From contig OW121846.1 in assembly GCA_933228895.1 (NCBI GenBank), positions 47,076,107-47,140,106 on the forward strand: 64,000 bases of DNA. Reading direction: 5' to 3'. Below are positions 33,620-45,329 of this stretch, in pieces (the stretch's first letter is position 1; each line of letters starts with the position of its first letter). Source of the stretch: Platycnemis pennipes (taxonomy: Eukaryota > Arthropoda > Insecta > Odonata > Platycnemididae). Below the pieces are notes generated by a model. The model did not search any database. It was not told the origin of the DNA and worked only from the letters and a program-made list of their open reading frames with translations. The position numbers and the translations under genes were made by a program.

Positions 33620-34345
33620 CGTGTGGCAGAAGGTGAATTCGCACCAAACATACATTACATGTCATGCATAAAAAGGATTTGTAATCATATTCCAGTCTGA
33701 ACTTAAAAATTTTAAAAATATCTAGATATAGCAAAGCAAGCATACAGAAACACTTTGTTCGTTGGGTTACCTTAAAGACCTTACACCAATATGAAATAAC
33801 TTATGCTATCCATGCTATACTTGAATTTATATTATTTAATGCATTTACAGCTATTGATATCCTAATTATACGAGGAAAGAAGGACATTTTTATGCCCGTC
33901 GGTTCAGCAATCAATGTCTCTAGTTTTATGATCATGGTTTAGTCTATCATAGCTCTAATTTTTAAAGTAATCAGTGAATATATGTTCTTGGAATTTAGTT
34001 AAAGAGATTGAGTCTAAATTTCAACCTGCGCACTGATAATAATTCCCAATTTAGTTCATCTAATGGAATGGTTACGCTATTATAGTTAACATACCGTCCC
34101 TTTAAAAATCTTACCAATCTTCGCTGCATACGCTTCAGTTCATTATTTAAGCCTATTTCGGAAGGATGCCATATACTGGCTGCGTCCTCCAAATGAGACC
34201 TAAAAAGGGAAATACAGATAATTTCTCGTACATGACCGTCACATTTGCTCACTTTACGATTAGCTTGGCCCATTATTTCACGTACCCCAAGGAATCTTCT
34301 GGAATTCCGCGAGCACAATTAAAAAGTAAAAAAGCGAGAAAAAAT
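33620..34345 (-). mobile_element. 5'-truncated CR1/L2-like LINE copy, subfamily member
   Basis: The 3' end (GTGTGGCAGAAGGTGAATTC) is at the left. It is followed by about 370 bp of 3' UTR and then the C-terminal ORF2 region, which stays open for 107 codons on minus (33995-34318). That region carries LFRSHLEDAASIWHPSEIG and ELKRMQRRLVRFLKGRY, aligned to residues about 853-891 of the intact ORF2. Its sequence is closer to the plus copy at 34745 than to the intact element. Confidence 0.8.
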
Positions 34346-34744
34346 ATTAGCAAATGCTTTTGTTGCATGTAATTGTATTATGGATACAGTATTGTAATAT
34401 TATGGATGTGATGTTTATGAATTAGTTCGTCTATCGGAGAGGATACTTACTGTAGGCAGGAGGCTTTTGAGAGGTTTCATTGGTGGAGAACGGAGTGTGC
34501 ATGCTGAGCCAAGATAAAGAAAAGTAATATATGATCCACATACCGTGGTATCTAGAGTACTGGTGTTAGTGAGTACCCTGGGAAAGTTCTTGGGAGGAAT
34601 TAGGTGAGAGATGCATCACCTTTATAGCATGTAACGCATAATTTTCTGAACCAGTCTTGCCACACTGGCCTATAAAAATCCACGGATAAATTAAAGTGTA
34701 CTTGTTATTGTTTTAAATCAAGCACAAAATAGACTCTATTTGAC

Positions 34745-35450
34745 TTGACTTACATATAGACTTGATGGTATTGGGTAAATGTGACGATCATGTACGAGAA
34801 ATTAACGACCTATCCCTTGTTAGACCTCATTTGGAATATGCTGCCAGTATGTGGGATCCCTACGAAATCGGTCTAAATAATGAACTTGAACGTGTGCAGC
34901 GAAGATCAGCATGATTTGTAAAGGGACGATAGGATAACAATACTAACGTAATCAGTCTATTAAATGAATTAAAATGGGAATCATTTTCAGATCGCAGGTT
35001 GAAATTTAGACTTCATCTCCTAAATAAATTCCAAGACCATATTTTCTGCGATGACGTTAAAAATAATTTGCGAACCCCAACTTACTCTGGTAGACTGGAC
35101 CATATTCACAAAGTTAGAGAAATTGATTGCCGAACTGACAGATTCAAAATGTCCTCTTTTCCTCGTACAATTAGGGTTATGAATAGCGGTAAATTTGTCC
35201 AATACGAGTGAATCAATCCATGGCATAGGTAGTTGCATGTTGGCATGAGGACTTGAAGGTAACCCAACTGACAGCATGTTTTTGTATGCTTAGTTTGCTA
35301 TTTTTATATTTTTAAATAGTGAATTTTAGACTAATATATTAATATTTATCCTATTTTATGCTTGATATGTAGTGCACGTTTGGTGAGAATTCACCCTCTG
35401 CCACACAACTTTATGGTGGCTTGCAGGGTATTATGTAGGTGTAGATGCTC
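34745..35450 (+). mobile_element. 5'-truncated CR1/L2-like LINE copy, subfamily member
   Basis: It encodes LVRPHLEYAASMWDPYEIG, one stop, then a frame from 34999 with FRLHLLNKFQDHIF and REIDCRTDRFKMSSFPRTIR, aligned to ORF2 residues about 915-972. The 3' UTR and terminal GTGGCTTGCAGGGTATTATG with GTAGGTGTAGATG complete it. It lies head to head with the minus copy at 33620-34345, 400 bp apart. Confidence 0.82.
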
Positions 35451-35519
35451 CGAAATCATGTTGTATCACCACAATTTCTACGATCCTTTTTGGATGACAA
35501 ATTTTTTCAATTTTCCCTT

Positions 35520-35830
35520 ATCTTCCCTCACCCTCATTCCCTTACTTCTCCTCACTCGCTATACCCCCTGCTGCTCGGAGGCCCATTAACGCCGTAAAAT
35601 CCCTACCCGGGGTAACGCTGCCATTTCCCCCCACCCCTTAGCCTTCTGCCTCCTTCCTACAACAACACACTCAAATGCCTGCCTTTCCCCCTTCCTTCCC
35701 CTCTTACCGCTACTCACCCGGATTTTGTATGCATACGGATGTAAAAATGTTCATTGTTACCTGAGGATGTCACTATGTGATGGAACCCGGGTCGCAAGAG
35801 AGAAATTAATTTAGTAGACCATTGCGAAGT
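35520..35830 (+). repeat. Penelope-type 3' end with degenerate hammerhead motif
   Basis: A pyrimidine-rich block (35520-35720) is followed by CTGAGGA at 35761-35767 and an extra T. A 5-bp hairpin comes next (GTCAC at 35769-35773 with GTGAT at 35777-35781, including one G-U), then GGAACCCGGGTC. The order matches 39531-39563, where a GIY-YIG coding fragment lies upstream. The GAAA box is damaged (GGAAC), so this copy is probably inactive. Confidence 0.45.
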
Positions 35831-35934
35831 GTAATTTTTATATCCGATATGGAGAGGTTCCACATAGTTAAACCTGAAATTATTATTAATATTTTGAAAA
35901 AACTGGGTTCAGATTTGTCCATCGCTCACCATAA

Positions 35935-36290
35935 TTCACTTATTGAAAAGTATAGATGATCTAAAGCCATGACAAAGGAAGCTTTTCGGAATGCGTTCTC
36001 GGATTTTAAAAGGAAAACTCTGGTAGAACTCATGGGTGATTTCAAGTCTGTTTCCGCACTAATAGGTGCTTCTGGGGGTTAGGTTGTCTGGTAGAACAAT
36101 TGCAGGATAACCCGAAAGCCTTTTTTTCATATGTGAGGTAAGTTTAGGAAAAAACAGACTCTTCATCCGCTAAGAAACGAAAAAGGCGTAATGTTGTCAA
36201 GGAGTACGGACAAGGTTAATCTGTTGCATTCATACGTTCAAAGCGTTTTCACTGATTTTATTTGCGAACACATCCATCACGGTGAATATT
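35935..36290 (+). mobile_element. LINE ORF2 remnant (CR1/L2-like)
   Basis: Decayed frames include words matching ORF2 residues about 410-480 of the intact copy. One is NPKAFWSYVR, here as RKPFFHM plus a frame-shifted FFSYVR. Another is the NTFFQSVF region, seen as TTTTCACTGATTTTATTTGC. Stops and indels are frequent. It forms the left arm of an inverted pair with 36345-36545. Confidence 0.55.
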
Positions 36291-36344
36291 AATTTCTAGC
36301 AAACAATATAGATTCTGCCGGTGGTGATATCTTCTGCTGGAAAT

Positions 36345-36545
36345 TTAAATTCACCGTGATGGATGTATTTTCAAATGAATCAGTGAAAACCCTTTTAAAG
36401 AAGAAGTTTAACAAGTTAACTTCATCCAAAATGCTTGATACTGCTTTAAATTTTTTGTTTCTTAGTGGATTACCTGTTGATCTATTGACTTGAACTTCCC
36501 CCACCCATGACCAAAGGACTTTAGGGTTAATCTATAATTGTTCTG
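36345..36545 (-). mobile_element. LINE ORF2 remnant, inverted copy
   Basis: The minus strand repeats the same ORF2 region as 36085-36290, including a perfect 18-base inverted match (ATTCACCGTGATGGATGT at about 36351-36368 against 36271-36288). The frame encodes LLNFFFKRVFTDSF-like sequence, corresponding to NTLNTFFQSVFNSS of the intact ORF2. Confidence 0.6.
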
Positions 36546-37059
36546 GAGTGAATTCTCACCATCATTTACTACTCTATGTAATAACAAAACTAATGAAACA
36601 GCAAGTCAATCGAATGACAGCCATGCCTAGGTTGAAACGAGCACTACCGTCACATATGGTACAAGTGATAGAAATAGTAAGTGCTAGAGTAATTGACAGC
36701 TGTGAAAATGCATACGGATCAAAAACAATCATGGAGAACATGCGACACGTGCTGTTTCTATTCGATAGCACGTTAGTGAGCAGGCAATTCTAAGATAATA
36801 AACTAAAAAACTACACTATTTGATGACAAACCCAACTGTACAGTCTCATTTTCAGTTGTTATGGTCTCTTAACGTTCACGGAAAAATTAAATTTTAAACC
36901 TGTATGTTCTGCAGTCTATTTCTCTCATTCTGTTCTCATGATCTAGCCTGCCGTTGTATGCCGGGTTTCGTAAAATGCACTTAGCGTCGTCAGAAAAGAC
37001 ATTGTCTTGGTACTTGTACGAAAAGTAAGTCTACACTTTAACAGACGTGTCAGTGGAAC

Positions 37060-37795
37060 AGTGATTCCTATCCTAATTGTTGCAGAAGGCTTGTAAGTTG
37101 TTACGCTTACGAGATTGTCGTAGCGACCATTTAAATATCGTACAGATCTTAGCTGTAAGCGTTCGAGCTCGGTTACTAGTCCTACCTCATAAGGATCTCA
37201 AATATTGGCAGCGTATTCTAACTGAAGTCTAACAAGGGAAATGTAGATTATTACTTTAAATTTTTTAGTCGCATTTACTAAGTACCCTTCTCACAAATTC
37301 CAGCTCACGATTAGCTTGACCAGTTATTTCGCCAAAATGTTAACCCCTTGAAAGATCATGCGGTAGTTAAACTCCGAGGTATTTCATAGATTCTTCCGTA
37401 ACCAAAACGCTTTGCCCTATGCGTCAGGTGTAATCAGGAGAGTTGTTTTTTTCCAGAATTACACCACTACTCTTTTTTTCAAATTTAATCCTAGCTGTCA
37501 CGTATCGCACTCCTCCTGAATTTCCTCAAGGTCTTTCGTGAGGGGTTTTGTTATCATTATATACGCGAAATTCCCTGTACTCTACTGTATCGTATGCAAA
37601 TAAGATTACTATCAACTACTTCTCTAATGTCATTTATGCATAAAATGAACAATAGTGGAACTATCACACCTCTCTGAGGAACGTCCGAATTGACTTTCAC
37701 TTCATTAGAGGTTACGCCTTCTCAAACAACCCTTTTCACATAATCACATAAGAATTCTTGAATCCAAAATATTAAGTCATTAACTAATCTGTTCA
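37060..37795 (-). mobile_element. CR1/L2-like LINE, reverse transcriptase remnant
   Basis: Read on the minus strand it encodes FWIQEFLCDYVKRVV, then VPQRGVIVPLLFILCINDI (matching SGVPQGSVVGPLLFLLYIND), a ruined FADD, and later SLVRLQLEYAAN and ELERLQLRSVRYL. It therefore covers ORF2 residues about 672-930 with many stops. It abuts a plus-strand fragment at 37797. Confidence 0.8.
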
Positions 37796-37796
37796 A

Positions 37797-37990
37797 GTTA
37801 CGACGCTACTTCTCCCTTATTGGACATCACTCGGAATACGCTGCCAAAATTTGGAATTTTGATGAGATAAATTGATTTTTTGAGTTACAACGCGTGCAGC
37901 AAATATACGTGAAAGGTGTTCACGATACTTTAATTAGTATGACAAGCCTTCTGTGACAACTAAAGAAGAATCACTATCGGATCGTCGCAC
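37797..37990 (+). mobile_element. CR1/L2-like LINE, short ORF2 remnant
   Basis: The frame reads RYFSLIGHHSEYAAKIWNF and further decayed words, aligned to ORF2 residues about 849-915. It is in plus orientation directly beside the minus fragment that contains the same region. Confidence 0.6.
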
Positions 37991-37999
37991 CGTGGGCTG

Positions 38000-38860
38000 A
38001 AATAAAAAAAAACTGGCCAAAATTCAAAACAAGATTTTTTCAAGCCAGAAAGCTGAAAGTTTGCATACATATTCTCACAGACATGTGTAAGCGACGATGC
38101 AAGTTATTATCCTTAGTACTCAACAATTAAAAATTTGCATGAGGTCAATGCTGTACAAATTTCGCAAAAATGGTCTACACTCAATTTTCTCACGAAAACT
38201 TCAAAATCAATCCGTTGCTGAGCCTTTAAAAGTAAAGAATAGAGATAAAAAGTGACGTAATGAGATGAGACAGTTTTTCATCTTTGCTTTAAAGTAGACG
38301 ACTAAAATTTTGTAATTATTTACCAAAGATATAAAAAATGGCGGGCCTTCATTTTAGGTAATTTTTTAAAAAATATGTAGAGAAAAAGTTGGTTGCATCG
38401 CTGAGCATCACGAAGTAACTTATATGGGGAAACTCTATGTACAAAGCTCCCAAAGTGTGAATCCGATGAGTTATGATGCGACCATTTGCGACGCCGAGTT
38501 TTACATCAGTTTTTTCATCGCGCAGTCAAGTGTGGTACAACTCGCCTACAACAGGGCAGCAAGTGTGTGGAATGGATTGTAGCCGCATCCACTCCGCTAT
38601 GCAGATTTTCGAGCTCACTCTGATGTACACGGGTTTCGAGCCCTCTCAGATGCACACGGTATGCATATGTAGATGTATATTGTAGTTACCAAATGTTCAG
38701 ATATCAAGTCTCTATGACATTTGAGGCAAATCCATTGGTATAGTAAATTACTTGTAGAAAAATAATCACCTCCTGAAATGCATTTTCATGTTTCTCCAGA
38801 TACATAACTGTTATTTTATTAACATAGTCTTTCATTACCTTTTGTGGAATATAATGTATT
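38000..38860. other. No gene recognised
   Basis: A 70-codon plus frame at 38473-38685 has no recognisable domain. The interval is otherwise AT-rich with no supported features. Confidence 0.35.
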
Positions 38861-38864
38861 GAAT

Positions 38865-38935
38865 GTTGGTGAGAACTTATCCCCTGACCCATACCTTTGA
38901 GGTGTCTCGCAGGTATTATGTAGTTGTAGATGAAG
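38865..38935 (+). mobile_element. LINE 3'-terminal remnant (CR1/L2-like)
   Basis: TTGGTGAGAACTTATCCCCT, then TTTGAGGTGTCTCGCAGGTA and TTATGTAGTTGTAGATG. It ends just before the Penelope-like fragment. Confidence 0.65.
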
Positions 38936-38949
38936 TCCAAATAAATATC

Positions 38950-39275
38950 CAGGTCCAAAAGAAATACAAGACCAAGTGTTAGCTAGTTTACTCAAGTTAG
39001 TAAGTTCAAGAGATACCTCGCCTATTTCTTTGACTGTGAGAATACATTTGATAAATTGTCTGAAGAGAAGTAAATCGAACTTTAACTCAGGCATATACAA
39101 GTTAAAATGTGATAACTGTGAATGTCAATACATTGACCAAACGGGACTAAACTTCAAGTGCAGAATTAAAGAACATAAGACATGCTGGAGGAACCAGGAT
39201 GACTTGTCAGCCTTCGTCCGTCACCTCTTGGAGACGGGGAATCGAAGCAGTTTTGACTCATAAATACTGCATTTT
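38950..39275 (+). mobile_element. Penelope-like element fragment, GIY-YIG endonuclease
   Basis: A 95-codon plus frame (38976-39263) carries the GIY-YIG nuclease plan of the C-terminal domain of Penelope-like retroelements: GIY at residues 39-41, a CxxC pair (C45, C48), YID at 52-54 in place of YIG, Arg63 and Glu66 in REH-like KEH, and a conserved LLETGN at 84-89. The reverse transcriptase part is missing, so the copy is 5'-truncated. The YIG-to-YID change suggests decay. Downstream lie a C-rich 3' region and a hammerhead-like motif. Confidence 0.75.
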
Positions 39276-39339
39276 ACTGGGAAAGGAAGGAAAATGGAGA
39301 TTTGGGAGATTAGCCTCAATAGAAAAGACCTTTTCAATG

Positions 39340-39600
39340 ACACAACCTTCCCAAACCCATCCCCCTTATTACTCATCACCTTAAACACTCCTCCCCCCAA
39401 CCAACCCTCGTGATATTCTCGGCCCGACACTCAGCCAACCACAACCCCATCACCCCTTCCCACCCTCCCCCCCTCTCCCATAGCACTATAGGAGTACATA
39501 AACCTGTGTTCAGCTGAAAACTCTTAATGTACCTGAGGATGGCAAGACAGCCGAAACCGGTAGTTCTATTAATAAAACTGTGGAAGTCACAACGATTTTT
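39340..39600 (+). ncRNA. Penelope-type 3' region with hammerhead-like motif
   Basis: After a C-rich stretch (39340-39500) comes CTGAGGA at 39533-39539, an extra T, a short stem GGC (39541-39543) closed by GCC (39550-39552), then GAAACCGGTA. The sequence after GAA is the self-complementary ACCGGT, as expected for short-stem-III hammerheads that work as dimers. Helix I pairs only partly. A TTAATAAAACTGTGGAAG-like tail follows. The motif sits 260 bp downstream of a GIY-YIG fragment, the context known for Penelope-like elements. Confidence 0.5.
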
Positions 39601-39639
39601 TCATTGCCATGAAAGAAAGGTACCTTAAATCCATCGGTT

Positions 39640-39860
39640 CAGCAATTGAGTTCCCTTATTTAATGTCTACGGCCCAGTGCAGTAAGTTGGAGTCCATAAA
39701 ATGTGCTTAACCTCATTTTTAAATATATTACCTTAGAATTTACTCAAGAAATTAAGTCTATATTTAACCTACGGTCTAATAAAGATTCCATTCAAGTTTT
39801 TCTAACCGGCTGGTTACGCTTACACGGTTATCGCACCGTCCCACAGTGGGTGGAAATCTA
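39640..39860 (-). mobile_element. LINE ORF2 C-terminal remnant
   Basis: The minus strand reads ATTCTTAGGTAATATATTTA-type decayed sequence and words for VSVTSRLEKLEWNLY, aligned to the SELIQELGWESLS region of ORF2 (residues about 897-910). The 3' UTR part at 39640-39690 is unreadable. Confidence 0.45.
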
Positions 39861-39869
39861 AAAAACTGG

Positions 39870-42470
39870 CCGAAACCTCTGTAGATGACCTGTTTGTTAA
39901 TTTAGACCAATTTTATGACGGTAGTATATACGGCACGGTACGGTAAGCACGGTAGTATTTTGATCTGCAAAATCGAATTTTAGTGTTTTTAAGAACCTAT
40001 TTTCACCTGGAAACTGGAAAGGCTCTAAAATCAAAATGGCCGTTGGAGCACTATCAAATACATAAGTGAGAAATGGAAAAAGTACGGGAAAATTTTAAAT
40101 TATTCTACGTCAATGAGATATATATTGAAATCCACTTCATCAATCATCTAACTGAATGTACATACTAGAAGATTACTATATTTATCATACAATAAAATAG
40201 CAGCGAAGATCAGCAAATATGTATGGAGAGGTTTCAAGTAATTGAAAGCATTGTTATGTGTGGGTTTTTATTTTCACATGGAAATTTAATATTACATTAA
40301 AGTTAAAAGCACCAGTTATTTTATTCAAATGTAAACATTATAATCTAACTCAAAATCTTTCTCTGACAATAGTCCAGCATTTGTATCCATCTTCTGGATA
40401 AAAAGAAATTTGCTGACTAGATGTGGTAATGATGTAGATGTATGACTTCTTGACCCGGTGGCACTTTCGGAAATATATGGGTGAGATGTAAGGAGCGGTC
40501 TGCGGAAGAGTTCGTGGTAAGTGGATAACCTGGATATTTTCTTGAATGGTGTATCATAAATCTTCGAAAGAAGATGTAGACGAAGCTTCCATGACCTCAA
40601 AAAGATGGCCATTTGGAATAATTACATCCTTCATTATCTCCGCATGGTGAATTTAAACCTTATGAACGGTGGGTGTCATGTATTACCAAGATTATAGCTT
40701 TGAACATATGTCTAAACAGAATAACAATATTTGTGAACGCTACACCATTTATATTAGGCTCATTGATATAGCTTTCAAACTCGTGGCTAATAGTATAATT
40801 AGTTTCTTATATAGATTCCTGGAACGTCACAAAGATTTTCTTGCGTAAGATGAAAAGGACTCATTGACACAAGCAACAGAAAATGATTACTTTTAGTTTA
40901 AAGTAACGTTACGTTATTTGTACATGCCACACAATAAAAAGGGATTTTTCCTCTTCATCCTATAATTTATTTTGCGAAGCATATTTCCTTATCCATTGGA
41001 CAGTGCTGTTTTAGGCCTGGTTGGAGTTGTTGATGTAATTTCTTTAATAACCGTTACTGCAGCATCATCTCCTATCGCACACAATTGCATTTAATTCGCC
41101 ACACATAACTCCTATCCGAAGTGCTGCATCTTAATTTTTCAGTTTTTCTTTGTTTGGACCTTTCTCTTGCTTACTTAAAAGATGCCAAAACCCTTCTACG
41201 GATGTAATATCAGATATTCCTGTAAAACAGAATAGTATGGCAGTATTCTAAATATTTAATTTACAGCATTCAGTTTTTGACTATAAATTGGGTACTCACC
41301 TTATCCAGACGTGCTTGGAAGGTAGGTATTTAAAAACAGTGGGTGGGAATTAGATTTCTTGTTCCACACATTTGTTGTACCTCTATTGGAATCTATTGTT
41401 CATTCGACAACATTCATCCATTTCTGAAAATTCTTATAGAAAAAGTATTTCTGCTTTAAAACCGCGACCAACTCTTTAAGCTTTTGCCCTCGTTCTCGTT
41501 TGATTACTTGTACAAAAAGAGCAACATAAAACCTTTAACTAAATGTCGTACATAGACAAGTGTGTTCCTCTCACCCGAGGAATGGTGAAGAATTTTGAAC
41601 TCATTGCAAGGAAGCCTTATTGGAAAATCCCAGTTTACGGCACTTTCTCATTGCACGTATATACGTTAGAAAAGAAGGTATGACTTTGGTATGTAGGAAC
41701 TAGTAGCCACTATGGACAAAAGGTTCTAGGGGAAAATATTACCGGAAAGTTAATTAGTGCCTGGGTAGCCGCCACCTTAGTCTGATCACTGCCGACGTAC
41801 AAGGAAATGATAAAAACACAGTAGCTGAGAACAGCCCATAATAGTATTGAATTGAATATGTGTGAAATGAAAAATGAGTCTTATTGCAAATCCAGGTTTA
41901 CTAAGAAAAATGGAACAATTGAGCGCGACGGCACGCGGGGCCAAGGCCTTTGATACTCTTTTATTATATTATTTAGCAAAAATAGGTAAGGTGCAAATTT
42001 GTGCATTTATTTATTTGAAGCTCATAATAAAAGCTTAAGCCCACCTGTAGATGCTAAGATCTCCGGGGGGATAAGCGGGTAGAAATAAGTTTATCTCCGT
42101 AATAATTAAAAATTAAACAAAAAAACCGTTAATCTTTTTAATAAAACGTTATGGCCCCCCGAAATATTCAATTTTTCAATACGTGTAACTTAACACCATC
42201 TTTTATATATACCTTATTATTAGATGTTCTTTAAAAGAACGCTGTTTATGTTTTTCCCCACACCAGCAGAAAAATTGAGATTAACCACTAAAAACGTAAA
42301 TATGAGGCTACATGTTTTTTCGTATTTTTTGAAGGAAAACGCACATATAATGAATACAATTGAACTAAAACAAGGTATTGTATTTGGGTATTTGGATATT
42401 CTAAAATAATTATATGCCACACTTTGCTAGTACAATGAATTAGAAAAAAGTGGTTTTGCCAGATTTTCCA
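39870..42470. other. Long interval without a recognised gene
   Basis: No gene is supported over 2.6 kb. A minus frame at 40325-40612 contains WKLRLHLLSKI, reminiscent of the LKFRLHLL end of LINE ORF2, and may be a further remnant. The rest is AT-rich. Confidence 0.4.
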
Positions 42471-42479
42471 TTTCTGTCC

Positions 42480-42565
42480 CATTGTGCGTCTAATTACAAA
42501 TTTTTCCAATATTCGCTGCATACATTCCAGTTCACTATTTAGTCTAAGTTTGTTACTCAGTGCTA
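42480..42565 (-). mobile_element. LINE ORF2 short remnant
   Basis: The minus frame includes NKLRLNSELECMQRILEKFV, which aligns to LGLMRELDSVQRRAARFV in the intact ORF2. Only about 85 bp are recognisable. Confidence 0.5.
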
Positions 42566-42569
42566 TCAT

Positions 42570-43530
42570 TGACTTAGCCCTTGATCTCCGTGAGACAAAC
42601 ATTCAAGGACCGGAACTCGTTCTTACAACCCGTGCTACTTTTGGGAAGCAAACCAGGGTCGTTTACCAAACCTCCTCGCTAATCCAATCCCGTATGTGAG
42701 TTAATTTGAGAGCACTTCCGTGATTAACTTTTTACCATGGGGAAAAAGGAGTGACCAAATTTAAAAAGGGTACATAGCACATATTACTACGATTAGGGGA
42801 ATGAGTATACTTGCATGTAGTGTTGGGTGGAACGCAGGAATTAATGGTGGAAGTTAATGGAACTGTAAATAAATATATTCAGTGAAATATGGATGGTGGA
42901 TGATGTAAAAACCGCTGTAAAGGATCTCACTATCTTGGTTTACGAATTTATTCTAGCCAGATGCCTTGTAGTTAAACCAGATTGTCGAATTTGGCTTATG
43001 TGTTATAACTATCGTTTTCAACATATTTTTTCAACGACTTTCATACCAACCTTCTCTTTTTTCACTCAGAAGCTGCGAATATCAATATGATAGGTAAAAA
43101 GAGCTTTCATTATCCGTTAGTTTATCGTTCCAAATGTAAGGGTTTGTACTAAAGCAATTCACAATTAATTAAGTTAATTATTTCTATCAATAAGGTAGTC
43201 CTTTCAAATGATAGAGAAACTTGTGAAGACGCCGTGACTTGGCGATGGGAGGTCGCCAAAAATTATTCATCCTACACCTGAAGGAGAGAGCGGCAGCTCT
43301 TCTTCTTTTAAGTGAAGGTGGAGACCATAGTGGTAGGTACAGTGACACTCATTTTTACTGCAAGCGTGGTAAAAATTAGTTTCAGAGCAAAGCACAGCGT
43401 GTAGAAGGCAGGGGGAAACAATCACATTCCAACGAGTCTCGTCTAACAGTAAATTTTCTCTTTTTATCAAGACATGTAGGAACTCTCTCGAGTAAAATAT
43501 TCCGGATGTAAAATAGTTCCCCTTTCGGAC
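42570..43530. other. No gene recognised
   Basis: No supported gene. The right edge grades into the 5' region of the RTE-like remnant. Confidence 0.35.
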
Positions 43531-43539
43531 CTCCGAGTT

Positions 43540-45320
43540 GGCACTACGCGACAAAGTACATCAGTCATATGTGATAAGCTATTTAGGGTAGGAACATTGA
43601 ACATAAGTTGGATTCGAACCTGTGGAAGGCTGGAGAACCAAAAGGGGAAATTGCGAATAATGAATCTCAACGTACTAAGAATCAGTGAAATGAATTGGCC
43701 CGAAGAAGGAGATTTTGGAGGGTAAGCAACAGGATTATACACATGGGACATTTAAATAGCAAAGGTGGAGTAGGTATAATGCTCAGAAAGAGCTCCTGAA
43801 TGCATGTTAAGAATTTCCTGCAGTAAGGATAAAAAAAATAATAGTAAGGATAGATCAAACCTGTAGATATCGTAGTGGTACAGGTTTATATGCCTACCAC
43901 AGGCTAAGAAGATGTTGAGGTGGACGATGTGTATAAAGACATCACGGTGATAATGAAACAGTTAAGAGGAGAAGAAAACCTTATTATTTATGGTATTGTA
44001 GCGTTATCGTCGGCGAAGGTCAGGATGGAAGAATAACTGGAAAATATGGATTGGGAAACCTAAACGAAAGAGGAGAAATGGTACTTGAGTGCTGCACAAA
44101 ACACAAGCTAGTAGTTGGGAACACATTATTTAAACATCAACACCGAAGAAGGTACATTTGGAAAATGCCAGAAGACAAAAGAAGATTACAAATAGATTAC
44201 GTTTTAGCAAAGTAGAGATTTAGAAACTAGGCGAAGGATTGCAAAAGCTACACTGGAGCATATATCGACAGTAGAGAAAATTCAAAGATATTGAAAAGGT
44301 ATCTAAAATTCAAGAATCTGCCGAAAATAAATGAAGAACAAGTGGCGTCAGAAAAATTAAAGCAGGGTCAACATCAGCTGGCATTTCAAAAAGCAGTGGG
44401 AAACATCATAGAAGAGGACCAGACCGAAAAATTAGGGGAAGAGCATTGTAAACATATTAAATTTGGAAAATAGGAGGCCGCAAAAGAGGTTCCTGGAGGA
44501 AGAGAAGTTGTCAAGAAGAAGCCATGGATGACACAGGAAGCCTTCGACCTGATTTAAGAAAGGATCAAATGCAAAATAGTGAAAACTAAAGAAAGGAAAC
44601 TTTGCCGCAAAAGAATAAGAAAATAAATATGTCGCAAATCGAAAAAGCTAAAGAAATGTGGATAAAGGAAGTATGCAAAGTCGTACAGAACGAACCTCCG
44701 CATAAAAAAGTGGTAGCACCAAACTGAAAATCTGAGTTGAAAAAGAAAACTAAGATATTTGTGCGCAGCAGGAGAGAAGAGGCCAAAACCAACGTGTAAT
44801 TAGGAAAACAAAAACCAGAGGAGGGGAAAGAGTTATTTTACCTCGGAATCGAGAACCTAGCGATGAACGAAGCAAGAAAAAATGGTCAGCAGAAGTGCCC
44901 AGAAGAGGACTCTACTTATAGCTGTAAATAAAGCAGAAGTAAGGAAATAATCTATCAGAATGTGCATCTGAATGATGTTTCTTTATGGCAGTGAGGAATG
45001 GACAATGACAGCAGCAGGGAAGTCAACGGTGGAACATTCGGTATGTGGTGCAACAGTAAAATGATAACGATCAATGGAATAGGACGAATCAGCAACTAGG
45101 AAGTCACAAGAAGAGTGGGAGAAATGTGATGTCTTATGAAAACCCTAAGAATATGATGGGAAAACATAATCGGCCACATCATGAGACATGATGGTCTGAT
45201 GAAGACAATCGTCGAAGGACAAGTGAACGGGAAAAATGGCAGAGAAAGCCTCGTATGAAGTACATAGAGCAAGTGATGAAGGACGTGAAAGAGACGAAAA
45301 ACGTAAATTGAAGACAAATC
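43540..45320 (+). mobile_element. RTE-like LINE with internal deletion
   Basis: Decayed plus-strand frames give FRVGTLNI, GRLENQKGKL and NVLRISEMNW (start of the APE domain, with its Glu), then GKYGLGNLNERGEMV, TLFKHQHRRRYIWKMPEDKR and RLQIDYVLAK (later APE motifs). A 60-codon frame at 44291 follows. The reverse transcriptase core is missing. The sequence resumes near 44940 with the C-terminal module (MFLYGSEEWTM, then a HHETWS-like part), the same module as at 28640-29110. The APE word order is that of arthropod RTE-like elements. Many stops and frameshifts are present. Confidence 0.75.
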
Positions 45321-45329
45321 TCTCACTCT

